A stretch of 64,000 nt of DNA, from contig JAHBZT010000002.1 in assembly GCA_019635315.1 (NCBI GenBank), positions 372,001 through 436,000 on the forward strand. The letters run 5' to 3'. This DNA is from Rubrivivax sp. (GTDB lineage Bacteria > Pseudomonadota > Gammaproteobacteria > Burkholderiales > Burkholderiaceae_C). This document shows positions 15,495 to 23,572 of the stretch, one piece after another. The position numbers were made by a program, and so were the translations under genes. Under the pieces are notes generated by a model. That model had not been told where the DNA came from. It did no database searches and saw only the letters and a list, made by a program, of their open reading frames with translations. Position 1 is the stretch's first letter; every line of letters begins with the position of its first letter.

Positions 15495-17056
15495 ATCTCA
15501 AGCGCTTCACCGCGCGCACCTCGCGCGACGCGCTGGCCCTGGTCCGCCAGGCCTTCGGCGACGACGCCGTGGTGATGTCGACGCGGCCCTGCGCCGAAGG
15601 CGTGGAGGTGCTGGCGATGGCGCCGGAGAGCCTGCAGCAGCTGGAGCGCGTGGCGACCACGGCGCCGCAGGTGCGCGCGCCGCAGGCCGCGGCCGCGCCG
15701 GCCCCGACGCTGGCCGCGAGGGTCGCGCAGCGCAGCGCCGAGCGCGCCGAGCGCATCGAGCCGCGGCTGGACGCCTCGCCGGCCGAGGACGCCGAGACGC
15801 TGGCGATGAGCACGCTGTCGTTCCAGGACTACGTGCGCGAGCGCATGCTCAAGCGCCGCGCCGCCGAGGCGGCGCCGGAGCGCGCCGCCAGCGCCCCGCC
15901 TGCGCCGCCCGACGGGCCGCCCGCCGGCCGCCGCGCCGATCGAGGCCGCGCGCGCCCGCCACGGCGCCGCGCAGCGCGAGCCGGCCCGCGAGACGCCGCT
16001 GCTGCGCGAGGACCTGCGCGCCGCCGAGCCGCGCCGGCCGATGCGACGGCCGCCGCCGCGCCCGCGCTGGCCATGCCGGCCGCGGCCGCCGCCGCGCTCG
16101 CCGCCGCGCGCGGCGAACAGGTCGAGATGCTCGAGGAACTGCGCTCGATGCGCGGCCTGATCGAGCAGCGCTTCGGCGCGCTGGCCTTCATGGAGAAGCT
16201 GCAGCGCGAGCCGCGCCAGGCCCAGCTCGCGCAGCGCCTGCTGGCCACCGGCTTCTCGCCGGCGCTGATCCGCAAGCTGGTCGCCGGGCTGCCCTCGGAC
16301 ACCGAGGAGATGGCCTGGGCCGCCGGCGTGCTGGAGCGCAACCTGGTCACCGGCGAGCGCGAGCCGGCGCTCGAGGACGCCGGCGGCGTCTTTGCGCTGA
16401 TCGGCGCCACCGGTGTCGGCAAGACCACCAGCACGGCCAAGCTGGCTGCCGCCTTCGCGACCAAGCATGGCGCGGCCAACCTGGGCCTGATCACGCTGGA
16501 CGCCTACCGCGTGGCCGCGCACGAGCAACTGCGCGCCTACGGCCGCATCCTCGGCGTGCCGGTGCACACCGCGCACGACCGCGCCAGCCTGGAGGACCTG
16601 CTGGACCTGCTGTCGGGCAAGCGCATGGTGCTGATCGACACCGCCGGCATGGCGCAGCGCGACACGCGCACGCGCGAGCTGCTGGACATGCTGAGCCACC
16701 GCGCCATCCAGCGCCTGCTGGTGCTGAACGCGTCGGCGCAGGGCGAGACGATCGAGGACCAGATCGCCGCCTACGCGGCCGGCGGCTGCCGCGGCGTCGT
16801 GCTGTCCAAGCTCGACGAGGCGGTCAAGCTGGGCCCGGCGCTGGACGCGATGATCCGCCACCGCCTGAAGGTGCTGGCGGTGGCCAACGGCCAGCGCGTG
16901 CCCGAGGACTGGCACCGCCTGTCCGGCGGCGCGCTGGTGCAGCGTGCGCTGAAGGGCGGCGGCACCGCGGCCTGGAAGCACGACGACCACGACGTCAGCC
17001 TGATCTTCGCCGGCAGCCCCGTCGTCGCGGGCGGCGCGCTGGCCGCCGCGCTGTAA
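15491..17056 (+). CDS. flhF: Signal-recognition-type GTPase FlhF, with frame-switched linker
   Basis: 521 residues. FlhF is an SRP-like GTPase that sets flagellum number and pole position. The B domain begins MNLKRFTARTSRDALALVRQ. The NG domain starts near residue 215, and the P-loop is GATGVGKTTSTAKLA at about residue 303, followed by DAYRVAAHEQLRAYG, DTAGM and SKLDEA. Between about 15920 and 16035 the annotated frame is Arg-rich with many A/T third positions, while the next frame reads PIEAARARHGAAQREPARET with G/C at every third position. This indicates two compensating indels in the variable linker. The gene is otherwise intact and probably functional. Confidence 0.93.
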   Translation: MNLKRFTARTSRDALALVRQAFGDDAVVMSTRPCAEGVEVLAMAPESLQQLERVATTAPQVRAPQAAAAPAPTLAARVAQRSAERAERIEPRLDASPAEDAETLAMSTLSFQDYVRERMLKRRAAEAAPERAASAPPAPPDGPPAGRRADRGRARPPRRRAARAGPRDAAAARGPARRRAAPADATAAAAPALAMPAAAAAALAAARGEQVEMLEELRSMRGLIEQRFGALAFMEKLQREPRQAQLAQRLLATGFSPALIRKLVAGLPSDTEEMAWAAGVLERNLVTGEREPALEDAGGVFALIGATGVGKTTSTAKLAAAFATKHGAANLGLITLDAYRVAAHEQLRAYGRILGVPVHTAHDRASLEDLLDLLSGKRMVLIDTAGMAQRDTRTRELLDMLSHRAIQRLLVLNASAQGETIEDQIAAYAAGGCRGVVLSKLDEAVKLGPALDAMIRHRLKVLAVANGQRVPEDWHRLSGGALVQRALKGGGTAAWKHDDHDVSLIFAGSPVVAGGALAAAL

Positions 17057-17073
17057 CGCCACGACGCCACCCG

Positions 17074-17910
17074 ATGCGCGACTTCTACGCCAGCTCGCGG
17101 CCGATGCCGCTGGACCAGGCCGACGGCCTGCGCCGGCTGTTCGCCGGCCGCCGTTGCGTGCTGCTGCCGCTGGCCGCCAACCCGCACGTGGCCTTCAGCG
17201 GCAGCGTGCTCGACCGCCTGGCGGCCACGCTGGCGGCACATGGCCGCCGCGTGCTGGTGGTGGATGCCGGCGCCGGCGCGCCGCTGCCGCCGGAGCTGGC
17301 CCGCGTGGACCTCGCGGCCTGCATCGAGCCCGTCGCGCCGCGCGTGAGCTACCTGCCGGCGCGCGGCCTGCCGCTGGCCCATGTCGACACGCGCGGCTCG
17401 GCCGCCGGCTTCGTCGACGCGCTGCAGTACGCCGCGCCGGACGCCGACGTGCTGCTGCTGCACGCCGACGGTGCCGACCTCGCGCGGCTGCTCAAGCGCC
17501 GCGCCGCGCGCCCGGTGCTGCTGGCCGCCGACCATCCGGAGAGCGTCAAGCACGCCTATGCGAATGCCAAGCTGCTGGCCGGCCGCTGCGCGCTGATGAC
17601 CTTCGACCTGCTGCTGGCCGCCGCGCCGACGTCGCCGCGGATCACGGCCATCGTCGACAGCCTGGCCGGCTGTGCCGACCGCTTCCTGGGCGCCGTGCTG
17701 CGCGGCCACGCGGTGGTCGACCCCGCCGGCGACCCGGCCGAGCCGGCCGACGCCGACCTGGCCGCGCTGCTGGCCGGCCAGCTGGCGCTGGACGGCGCCG
17801 ACGACCCCGACAACTGGACGGCGCCCGCGCCAGCGGCGCGCGGCGGCTTCGCCGACCTGGCCGCGGCGCGGCCGGCCGTCCGACCCGACACCCGACCTGA
17901 CTTCCGCTGA
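17074..17910 (+). CDS. FlhG/FleN-like MinD-family protein lacking the P-loop
   Basis: 278 residues. It lies between flhF and fliA, the normal place of flhG (fleN), whose product is a MinD-type ATPase limiting flagellum number. The N-terminal peptide LDQADGLRRLFAGR matches the FlhG lead that stimulates FlhF. HGRRVLVVDAG is in the place of the second strand of the MinD fold, and later segments (VLLLHADGADL, RPVLLAADHPESVKHAYANAKLL) fit the fold. The deviant Walker A motif (KGGxGKT) is absent: the expected site reads ANPHVAFSGSVLDRLA. ATP hydrolysis is therefore unlikely. It may be a regulatory pseudo-enzyme. Only 17 bases separate it from flhF. Confidence 0.7.
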   Translation: MRDFYASSRPMPLDQADGLRRLFAGRRCVLLPLAANPHVAFSGSVLDRLAATLAAHGRRVLVVDAGAGAPLPPELARVDLAACIEPVAPRVSYLPARGLPLAHVDTRGSAAGFVDALQYAAPDADVLLLHADGADLARLLKRRAARPVLLAADHPESVKHAYANAKLLAGRCALMTFDLLLAAAPTSPRITAIVDSLAGCADRFLGAVLRGHAVVDPAGDPAEPADADLAALLAGQLALDGADDPDNWTAPAPAARGGFADLAAARPAVRPDTRPDFR

Positions 17911-17924
17911 GAGGGCGAGCACCC

Positions 17925-18638
17925 ATGTACACCGCCAAGGGACAACTCGACGCGTCCGCGCTGCTCAAGCAGTACAGCCCGCTGGTGCGTCGCCTGGCCC
18001 ACCAGATGATCGCCAAGCTGCCGGCCAACGTCGAGCTCGACGACCTGATCCAGGTCGGCATGATCGGGCTGTCGGACGCGCTGTCGCGCTTCGACGCCAG
18101 CCAGGGCGTGCAGTTCGAGACCTTCGCGACCCAGCGCATCCGGGGCGCGATGCTCGACGAGCTGCGCGGCAACGACTGGATGAGCCGCGGTGACCGCCGC
18201 CACCAGCGCAGCATCGAGGCCGCCGTGCACAAGCTCGAGCAGCGTTTCGGCCGCGCCCCCAGCGAAGGCGAGATCGCGCGCGAGATGGGCCTGTCGCTGC
18301 GCGAGTACCAGGAACTGCTGGGCAAGGTGCGCGGCACGCAGCTGATCTACCTGGAGGACATGAGCGGCGACGAGTCCGACGACGACTACCTCGACCGCCA
18401 TGTCGCCGACGCCGACGCCAACCCCGCCGCGCGGCTGCAGGACCAGCGCATGCGCGAGGCCCTGGTCGAGGCGATCAAGAACCTGCCCGAGCGCGAGCAG
18501 TACGTGATGAGCATGTACTACGAGCACGACATGAACCTCAAGGAGATCGCCGCCGTCCTGGGCGTCACCGAGAGCCGCGTCTGCCAGCTGCACAGCCAGT
18601 CGATCGCGCGCCTGCGCACGCGGCTGCGCGAGTGGTAG
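17925..18638 (+). CDS. fliA: Flagellar RNA polymerase sigma factor FliA (sigma28)
   Basis: 237 residues with sigma regions 2, 3 and 4 in order: LIQVGMIGLSDALSRFD (2.2), FETFATQRIRGAMLDELRGNDW (2.3-2.4), region 3 around FGRAPSEGEIAREMGLS, and the region 4 helix-turn-helix NLKEIAAVLGVTESRVCQLHSQS. It directs class 3 flagellar and chemotaxis promoters and is held by FlgM, whose gene lies at 21294-21569. The window contains four good targets (TCAA or TAAA, N15-16, CCGATA). GAGAGGGCGAG before the ATG is the ribosome site, and the gene follows the flhG-like gene by 14 bases. Confidence 0.97.
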   Translation: MYTAKGQLDASALLKQYSPLVRRLAHQMIAKLPANVELDDLIQVGMIGLSDALSRFDASQGVQFETFATQRIRGAMLDELRGNDWMSRGDRRHQRSIEAAVHKLEQRFGRAPSEGEIAREMGLSLREYQELLGKVRGTQLIYLEDMSGDESDDDYLDRHVADADANPAARLQDQRMREALVEAIKNLPEREQYVMSMYYEHDMNLKEIAAVLGVTESRVCQLHSQSIARLRTRLREW

Positions 18639-18690
18639 GCATTCAGCGGACGCCGTCAGAGCCGTTCCCGCCAACCAGGAGACCCCCGCC

Positions 18691-20052
18691 ATGTTCGCCG
18701 CTTTCAAGAGACAGGCCGCCGCCCGCGCCGAGCCGTGCGAGCCCCCGGAGTCGAATGCCCCCGATGCCGTGCGCATCGTCGGCGCGCTGAGCAAGCAGGC
18801 CTCGACGCTGGGCCGCGAGGCCGCCGAGGTGCGTGGCACGCTGGCCGACACCCATGTCATCGCCACCGCACAGGGCCAGGCCGTGCAGGCGCTGGCGCAG
18901 CAGCTGCAGGACGTGGTGCGGTCGCAGGCCGCGATCGGCGAGGAGACCGAGCGCGGCCTGCAGGCCGTGGCCCAGGTCGGCGACGCGGTCGGCAGCGTCG
19001 GCCAGGAGGTCGCCGGCATCGTCGACACGCTGCGCCAGGTCTCCGAGGCCGCGGGCGAGATCACGCAGATCGCGCTGCAGACGCGCCTGGTGGCCTTCAA
19101 CGCCAGCGTCGAGGCCAAGCGCGCCGGCGAGGCCGGGCGCGGCTTCGGCGTCGTCGCCGACGCGGTCAAGGACCTCGCGGCCAAGGTCGAGAGCTCGTCC
19201 AAGCACATCATGGGCACCGTGAGCCAGCTCGACAGCCGCATCGCGGCGCTGTCGCGCGAGATCAGCCACAAGGCCGAGGGGGCAGGGGCCGCCGGCGAGG
19301 CCGGCGCCGTGCACCGCGCGCTGGCGGTGGTGGAGCAGGGCGTGCACCGCATCCACGACGCGGCGCGCGCCAGCCGCCAGGTCTGCGACGGGCTGGACCG
19401 CCAGATGTCGGCCATCGAGGCCGAGATGCGGCGCACGACCGCGGCACTGAGCTCGGCGCTGGACCGCACCGAGACCTTCCTGAAGATCTCCGAGAGCCTG
19501 ATCGAGAGCGTGGCCGAGTGCGGCGTCGAGACCGAGGACACGCCCTACATCCAGGCCGCGCAGCAGGCCGCCGGCCAGATCGCCAAGCTGCTGGAGGACG
19601 CGCTGCGCACCGGGGCGATCACGGCGCAGGACCTGTTCGACGAGCAGTACCGGCCGATCGACGGCAGCAACCCGGCGCAGCACACGACGCGCTTCTGCGC
19701 GCTCGCCGACCGCCTGTTCCCGCAGGTGCAGGAGAAGCTGCTGACGATGTCGGACAAGGTCGTCTACTGCATCGCGGTGGACCGCAACGGCTACGTGGCC
19801 TGCCACAACCAGAAGTACAACCACCCGCAGCGTGCCGGCGACGTGACCTGGAACACCGCCAACTGCCGCAACCGGCGCATCTTCAACGACCGCACCGGGC
19901 TGGCCTCGGCGCGCAATCAGCGGCCCTTCCTGCTGCAGACCTACCGGCGCGACATGGGCGGCGGCCACTTCATCGTGATGAAGGAGGCCGCGGCGCCGAT
20001 CAGCGTCGCCGGGCGCCACTGGGGCGGGCTGCGGCTGGCGTTCAAGTTCTGA
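18691..20052 (+). CDS. Soluble methyl-accepting chemotaxis-type receptor
   Basis: 453 residues with no membrane segment. The receptor signalling domain occupies roughly residues 60-270 as a long coiled coil. Its hairpin tip reads QTRLVAFNASVEAKRAG followed by GEAGRGFGVVADAVKDLA, close to the universal MCP sequence. The C-terminal 140 residues (from DLFDEQYRPIDGSNP) form a sensory module with DKVVYCIAVDRNGYVACHN and a Cys/Arg/His-rich stretch NCRNRRIFNDRTG, perhaps a cytoplasmic ligand- or redox-sensing domain. It begins 52 bases after fliA with a CCAGGAG ribosome site. A weak sigma28-like match (18644-18669) is not convincing. Signal and partner CheA are unknown. Confidence 0.8.
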   Translation: MFAAFKRQAAARAEPCEPPESNAPDAVRIVGALSKQASTLGREAAEVRGTLADTHVIATAQGQAVQALAQQLQDVVRSQAAIGEETERGLQAVAQVGDAVGSVGQEVAGIVDTLRQVSEAAGEITQIALQTRLVAFNASVEAKRAGEAGRGFGVVADAVKDLAAKVESSSKHIMGTVSQLDSRIAALSREISHKAEGAGAAGEAGAVHRALAVVEQGVHRIHDAARASRQVCDGLDRQMSAIEAEMRRTTAALSSALDRTETFLKISESLIESVAECGVETEDTPYIQAAQQAAGQIAKLLEDALRTGAITAQDLFDEQYRPIDGSNPAQHTTRFCALADRLFPQVQEKLLTMSDKVVYCIAVDRNGYVACHNQKYNHPQRAGDVTWNTANCRNRRIFNDRTGLASARNQRPFLLQTYRRDMGGGHFIVMKEAAAPISVAGRHWGGLRLAFKF

Positions 20053-20301
20053 TCGCCTGACGATCGGGCTGGCGGTTTCTCGCTGCGCGAAGGTCGGCCG
20101 ATGCCGGCCTTTGTCGTTGCTGGGTCTGGGTGGGTTGGCCGTGCGGGCGGCTTCGTTGTTGCCGGCTGGTTCGGCTTGCCCTGCGGGCGGCGGTTTAGGC
20201 TGCCTTCGGCTGTTGCCCTGCGGGCGGCAGCTTTGCGTGCCTTCGGCCGTTGCCCTGCGGGTGGCAGCTTGGCCTGCCGGCAGGTTCCGCCCTCCGGGCG
20301 G

Positions 20302-20335
20302 GTGACTTTCTTCTGCTGGCCCAGAAGAAAGTCAC
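20302..20335 (+). repeat. Left inner hairpin of the long inverted repeat
   Basis: A perfect 14-bp stem GTGACTTTCTTCTG with loop CTGGCC. It is the partner of the hairpin at 20662-20697. Relative to that copy, three base pairs differ and all three are changed on both sides of the stem, so pairing is kept. Confidence 0.85.
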
Positions 20336-20661
20336 CAAAGAAGAGGGCCTGGAATGCAACACCATTCAACCCGTTCTTCGCGCTTGGGCACCTCGCGCCA
20401 CCGGATACGCCGCCGGTCATCGCGCGCCTTGTTCGCCTGAAGTCCGCACTGCCCTGGCTCGCGGTCCGCTTTGCGGCTCGGGCCGCGCCGCTGCTGGAAC
20501 GTGTGCTTCGGCGCGGGCTGACCGCATGGCTTCACGCGCGCAAGGGCAGTGCCTGGTTCAGGGGCTCACTGGTTCGATGGCCGGCGACGTTGGCGGTGGA
20601 GAGAGGGGCCCAAGCGCGAAGAACGGGTTGAATGGTTTTGCGTTCGAAGGCCCTTTGCTTT

Positions 20662-20697
20662 GGTTACTTTCATTTGGGCCAGCAAATGAAAGTAACC
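20662..20697 (-). repeat. Right inner hairpin of the long inverted repeat
   Basis: A perfect 15-bp stem GGTTACTTTCATTTG with loop GGCCAG, the reverse complement of the left hairpin's loop. Stem differences from the left hairpin are paired substitutions. Confidence 0.85.
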
Positions 20698-20862
20698 CGC
20701 CCGGAGGGCGGAACTGCCGGCAGGCAAAGCCGCCGCCCGCAGGGCAAGTCAAGCCGGCAGGAGCACCGAAGCCGCCCGCAGGGCAGACTCACCCTGACCC
20801 GTAAGCGACAAAGGCCGGCATCAGCCGACCTTCGCGCAGCGAGAAAACACCGAACGCGGCCG

Positions 20863-21279
20863 TCAGGCCATCAGGCTCCCGTGCCCGTTCGAATGGCGCT
20901 CGGTCGCGCCGGCCGGCGAGTAGACGCCGGTGGCCGCCAGGCGCGGGATCAGCACGTCGATCGCGCGGTCCAGCGATGCGGTGGCGCGGGCCAGCGCCTC
21001 GCGCTGCGCAGCGACCTGGCCGCCAGCCAGCGCCAGGCGCTGGCGCAGCGGGCTCGGCACGCCGCCGCTCTTGGCGGCACGCGTGAAGTGGTCCACCGCC
21101 GCGGCCAGCGCGGCGTGCAGTTCGGCCGCCACCTGCTCGACGGCGGCCGCGTCCTGGCGGTGCAGGGCCACGCCCAGCGCGGTCAGCTGGTCCTCGACGG
21201 CGCGCAGCGGCGCTTCCAGCAGTTCGGCGCGCTCGGCGGTCATCGCCAGCGCGCGTTGCTCCTCGGCAGACACGATCAT
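20863..21279 (-). CDS. flgN: Flagellar export chaperone FlgN-like protein
   Basis: 138 residues from ATG 21279 (MIVSAEEQRALAMTAERAELL). The protein is helical throughout and fits the FlgN family in length, helix pattern and position after flgM. FlgN is the cytoplasmic chaperone for the hook-filament junction proteins FlgK and FlgL, both encoded at the other end of this cluster. Sequence identity in this family is low, so the call leans on context: leftward flgA, flgM, flgN order with 14 bases between flgM and flgN. The gene ends 18 bases from the long inverted repeat. Confidence 0.8.
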   Translation of the reverse strand: MIVSAEEQRALAMTAERAELLEAPLRAVEDQLTALGVALHRQDAAAVEQVAAELHAALAAAVDHFTRAAKSGGVPSPLRQRLALAGGQVAAQREALARATASLDRAIDVLIPRLAATGVYSPAGATERHSNGHGSLMA

Positions 21280-21293
21280 CGGGCGCGATCCGC

Positions 21294-21569
21294 TCAATTG
21301 CGGCCCAGCAGTTCCTGGGCGTTCTGGATCAGCTTGTCGGCGATCACGTCCGCATTGACGACGAAGCGGCCCTCGCGGATGGCCTGCGCGATGCGCTGCA
21401 CCTTCTCGGCGTCGAAGGCCGGCTCGGCCTGGGCGCCGGCCAGCAGCGAAGCCGCCGGCGACAGCGCGACCTGGGCGCTGGGCTCGTCCTTGCCTTGGGC
21501 CGGCCCGGACTTGCGTTCGACCGGTGCGACCGAGGCCACGGGCTTGGTGTCGAGGGAACCGATTTTCAT
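21294..21569 (-). CDS. flgM: Anti-sigma28 factor FlgM
   Basis: 91 residues. FlgM binds FliA until the hook is complete and is then exported. The N-terminus MKIGSLDTKPV and the C-terminal sigma-binding helices (FDAEKVQRIAQAIREGRFVVNADVIADKLI, about residues 52-82) are typical. An AGGAGT ribosome site lies before the ATG. A sigma28 promoter at 21624-21651 gives FliA-dependent expression and so feedback on FliA. Confidence 0.95.
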   Translation of the reverse strand: MKIGSLDTKPVASVAPVERKSGPAQGKDEPSAQVALSPAASLLAGAQAEPAFDAEKVQRIAQAIREGRFVVNADVIADKLIQNAQELLGRN

Positions 21570-21623
21570 GATGGACTCCTGTCAGGAGCACGGCTGAAGT
21601 GCCAACCCAACGTCATGGACGCA

Positions 21624-21651
21624 CTATCGGAACGCCCGGCGCCGGACTTTA
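21624..21651 (-). promoter_or_regulatory. FliA (sigma28) promoter of flgM-flgN
   Basis: On the minus strand TAAAGT (from 21651) is followed after 16 bases from TAAA by TCCGATAG (21631-21624). It lies 55 bases before the flgM start. Spacing is one base longer than at motA and cheY. Confidence 0.7.
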
Positions 21652-21746
21652 GGCCCGGCGACGACATTTTTTGCCCACCCCCCGGAACGAGGGGGTGATC
21701 CGGGGCCGGGGGCGCGGCACGGGCGGGGGGCTGGCGGCCGGGCCGG

Positions 21747-22511
21747 TCACAGCGCGACCTCGATGCGGCGCTCGCCGACCGGCCGCCCGGTCAGCACGCG
21801 GCCGTTGCCGGTGCGCACGCGCGCCGGCCGGCCTTCCAGGCCGGGCGTCAGCGCCTGGCCCTCGGCACTGATCAAGAAACCGGCGCCGGCGGCGACGATG
21901 TGCACCGTGTCGCCGAGCGAGAACCAGCGCCGCGGCTGCAGGTCGGAGAGGCGCAGCGGCTGCCCGGCGGCCACCGGGCGCGCCAGCACCCGGTCGTCCA
22001 GCGCCGCGGCCTCGGTCAGCGGGGGGGTGGGGCCGGCGGCCCAGTCGACCTCGGCGGTCGCGACCTGGGCCTCGGCGATGCGGGCGCCGGCGGGCAGCGC
22101 CGCGCGCAGCTGCAGTGCCGGCGCCCAGACCGACACCGTCACCGGCAGGAAGACATTCCAGCGTGCGCTGCCGTCCATGCAGCGCAGCGCGACCCGGGTG
22201 CGGCCCCAGGCCGGCGCGCCGGCCGGCAGGTAGGCCTGCACCTCGCGGCAGGGCGCCAGGCGCAGGCGCGGGTCCAGCGCACCGGCCCGGGCCTCCACGC
22301 GCGCGCCGGCCGGCGCCAGCGCGGCGGCGGCGCCGCGCACCAGCTCCAGCGCCTGCGCGACCGGCCGCGCCAGTTCGGCCGGCAGCGCCGCCGCCGCCGG
22401 CGGCAGCGCCAGCGCCGCGGCCGCGGCGACGGCCGCGACGGGCAGGGACAGGCGTGGCAGGGACGGGCGCTTCTTCACGAAGCGCAATGTAACCAGCGGT
22501 GCGCGTGACAA
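21747..22511 (-). CDS. flgA: Flagellar P-ring assembly chaperone FlgA
   Basis: 254 residues. FlgA is a periplasmic chaperone for P-ring protein FlgI. The ATG at 22511 opens a basic stretch and a long Ala-rich hydrophobic signal segment (residues about 20-45, ending AAALPAEL). The mature part has the SAF-type domain: PRLRLAPCREVQAYLP, ALRCMDGSARWNVFLPVTV and the conserved end GDTVHIVAAGAGFLISAEGQAL ... RVRTGNGRVLTGR. It is divergent from flgB. It lies 177 bases upstream of flgM, which has its own promoter in that gap. Confidence 0.92.
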   Translation of the reverse strand: MSRAPLVTLRFVKKRPSLPRLSLPVAAVAAAAALALPPAAAALPAELARPVAQALELVRGAAAALAPAGARVEARAGALDPRLRLAPCREVQAYLPAGAPAWGRTRVALRCMDGSARWNVFLPVTVSVWAPALQLRAALPAGARIAEAQVATAEVDWAAGPTPPLTEAAALDDRVLARPVAAGQPLRLSDLQPRRWFSLGDTVHIVAAGAGFLISAEGQALTPGLEGRPARVRTGNGRVLTGRPVGERRIEVAL

Positions 22512-22639
22512 GGGGCCCGAAATGGCCGCCCTTGCGCCCTCTATTCGCGCTCATGCCGGCGCCGGCGCTGCCCAGAATGCCCAGCGTCAACAGCCGTCCG
22601 GGCCCGCCCGGCCGGCACCGGACCCGGAGCCCGCCGAAC
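22512..22639. promoter_or_regulatory. Divergent control region of flgA and flgBCDEFGHIJKL
   Basis: 128 bases between two divergent flagellar starts, expected to hold class 2 (FlhDC-dependent) promoters. GAAATGGCCG at about 22520-22529 has a loose likeness to an FlhDC half-site. No convincing -10/-35 pair was found. Confidence 0.35.
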
Positions 22640-23038
22640 ATGATCCCCCGCCTCTCCGCTGCGCTCGACTTCCACGGCCAGGCCCTGGTGCTGCGCGCCG
22701 AGCGCCAGCGCGTGATCGCCGGCAACATCGCCAACGCCGACACCCCGGGCTACCAGGCGCGCGACTTCGACTTCGCCAGCGCGCTGCGTGCCGCCACCGG
22801 CAGCGGCGCAGCCGGCCAGGGCATCGCCGCCGGCGTGATGCAGCCCGGCGGCCGCGTGCAGCCGACGCTGCGCTACGCGCTGCCGGCACAGACCAACCTG
22901 GACGGCAACACGGTCGACATGGACCGCGAGCGCGGCGCCTTCGTCGACAACGCCGTCAAGTACGAGGCCACGCTGCGCTTCGTCAACGGCAGCGTGCGCT
23001 CGATGCTGGACGCGATGAAGTCGCACCAGTCGCCCTGA
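22640..23038 (+). CDS. flgB: Flagellar proximal rod protein FlgB
   Basis: 132 residues from ATG 22640 (MIPRLSAALDFHGQALVLRAER). The rod-family N-terminal motif is RVIAGNIANADTPGYQARDFDF (residues about 26-47). FlgB starts the proximal rod in the periplasm and is exported without cleavage. A longer in-frame start at 22499 is unlikely because its codons are atypical. This is the first gene of a ten-gene rod-hook operon. flgC follows 17 bases downstream. Confidence 0.95.
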   Translation: MIPRLSAALDFHGQALVLRAERQRVIAGNIANADTPGYQARDFDFASALRAATGSGAAGQGIAAGVMQPGGRVQPTLRYALPAQTNLDGNTVDMDRERGAFVDNAVKYEATLRFVNGSVRSMLDAMKSHQSP

Positions 23039-23055
23039 AGCCCGGAGCCTGAACG

Positions 23056-23487
23056 ATGAGCATGTTCCGCATCCTCGACGTCGCCGGCAGCGCGGTCAGC
23101 GCGCAGAGCCAGCGCCTGAACGTCGTCGCGTCCAACCTGGCCAACGCCGACACCGTGGCCGGCCCCGACGGCGCCGCCTACAAGGCGCGCCAGGTGGTCT
23201 TCCAGACGGCGCTGGTCGGCGCGAAGGGCGCGCAGGGCGTGGCGGGTGCCGCCGGCACCGGCGTGCGCGTGGCGACGATCGCCGAGAGCACGGCCGAGGG
23301 CCGCCGCGTGCACGACCCCAAGCACCCGGCCGCCGACGCCGAGGGCTACGTGACCTACAGCAACGTGAACCCGGTGGAGGAGATGGTCAACATGATCTCC
23401 GCCTCGCGTTCGTACCAGAACAACGTCGAGGTCATGAGTACGGCGCGCACGCTGCTGCTCAAGACCTTGCAGATCGGGCAGGGCTGA
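23056..23487 (+). CDS. flgC: Flagellar proximal rod protein FlgC
   Basis: 143 residues. The N-terminal motif RLNVVASNLANADTVAGPDGAAYKARQV and the C-terminal amphipathic helix (VNPVEEMVNMISASRSYQNNVEVMSTARTLLLKTLQIG) are characteristic of FlgC. The protein forms the rod with FlgB, FlgF and FlgG. A GGAGCC ribosome site precedes the ATG. Confidence 0.96.
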   Translation: MSMFRILDVAGSAVSAQSQRLNVVASNLANADTVAGPDGAAYKARQVVFQTALVGAKGAQGVAGAAGTGVRVATIAESTAEGRRVHDPKHPAADAEGYVTYSNVNPVEEMVNMISASRSYQNNVEVMSTARTLLLKTLQIGQG

Positions 23488-23572
23488 GCATGGACGTGCG
23501 GCGGAACCTGCGTTCTGACGAACGCCATGCGAAGAGCCGGTGCGTCCCGCACCGGCCCGGCCGGGAGGGCTG

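Larger units (their letters stand above)
20077..20845. repeat. Long imperfect inverted repeat (about 770 bp) with nested hairpins
   Basis: The outer arms 20077-20116 and 20806-20845 are 40-base inverted copies with one mismatch. Inside them, CCTGCCGGCAG-TTCCGCCCTCCGGGCGGG (20273-20303) pairs with its copy at 20696-20724. The stretch ending in CCATTCAACCCGTTCTTCGC before 20390 pairs with 20610-20640. The left arm also holds about four GCCcTGCGGGCGGC units (20138, 20178, 20215, 20252, period mostly 37), the right arm two. The element fills the 810-base gap between the convergent receptor and flgN genes. Open frames inside it have no plausible codon pattern. It may be a structured non-coding or mobile element, or a two-way terminator. 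Confidence 0.85.

Noticed and set aside
18644-18669. TCAG-N14-GCCGTTCC before the chemoreceptor gene as a sigma28 promoter
   Set aside because: The -10 is poor and the spacing is one base short; it was not strong enough to list as a site.
20101-20804. Several plus-strand open frames inside the long inverted repeat
   Set aside because: They follow the arms and hairpins of the repeat, overlap each other in different frames, and show no G/C third-position bias typical of the genes here.
21667-21697. T-run plus C/G-run inverted repeat between flgM and flgA as an intrinsic terminator
   Set aside because: For the leftward flgA transcript the run after the hairpin would be A, not T, and no rightward transcript is expected.
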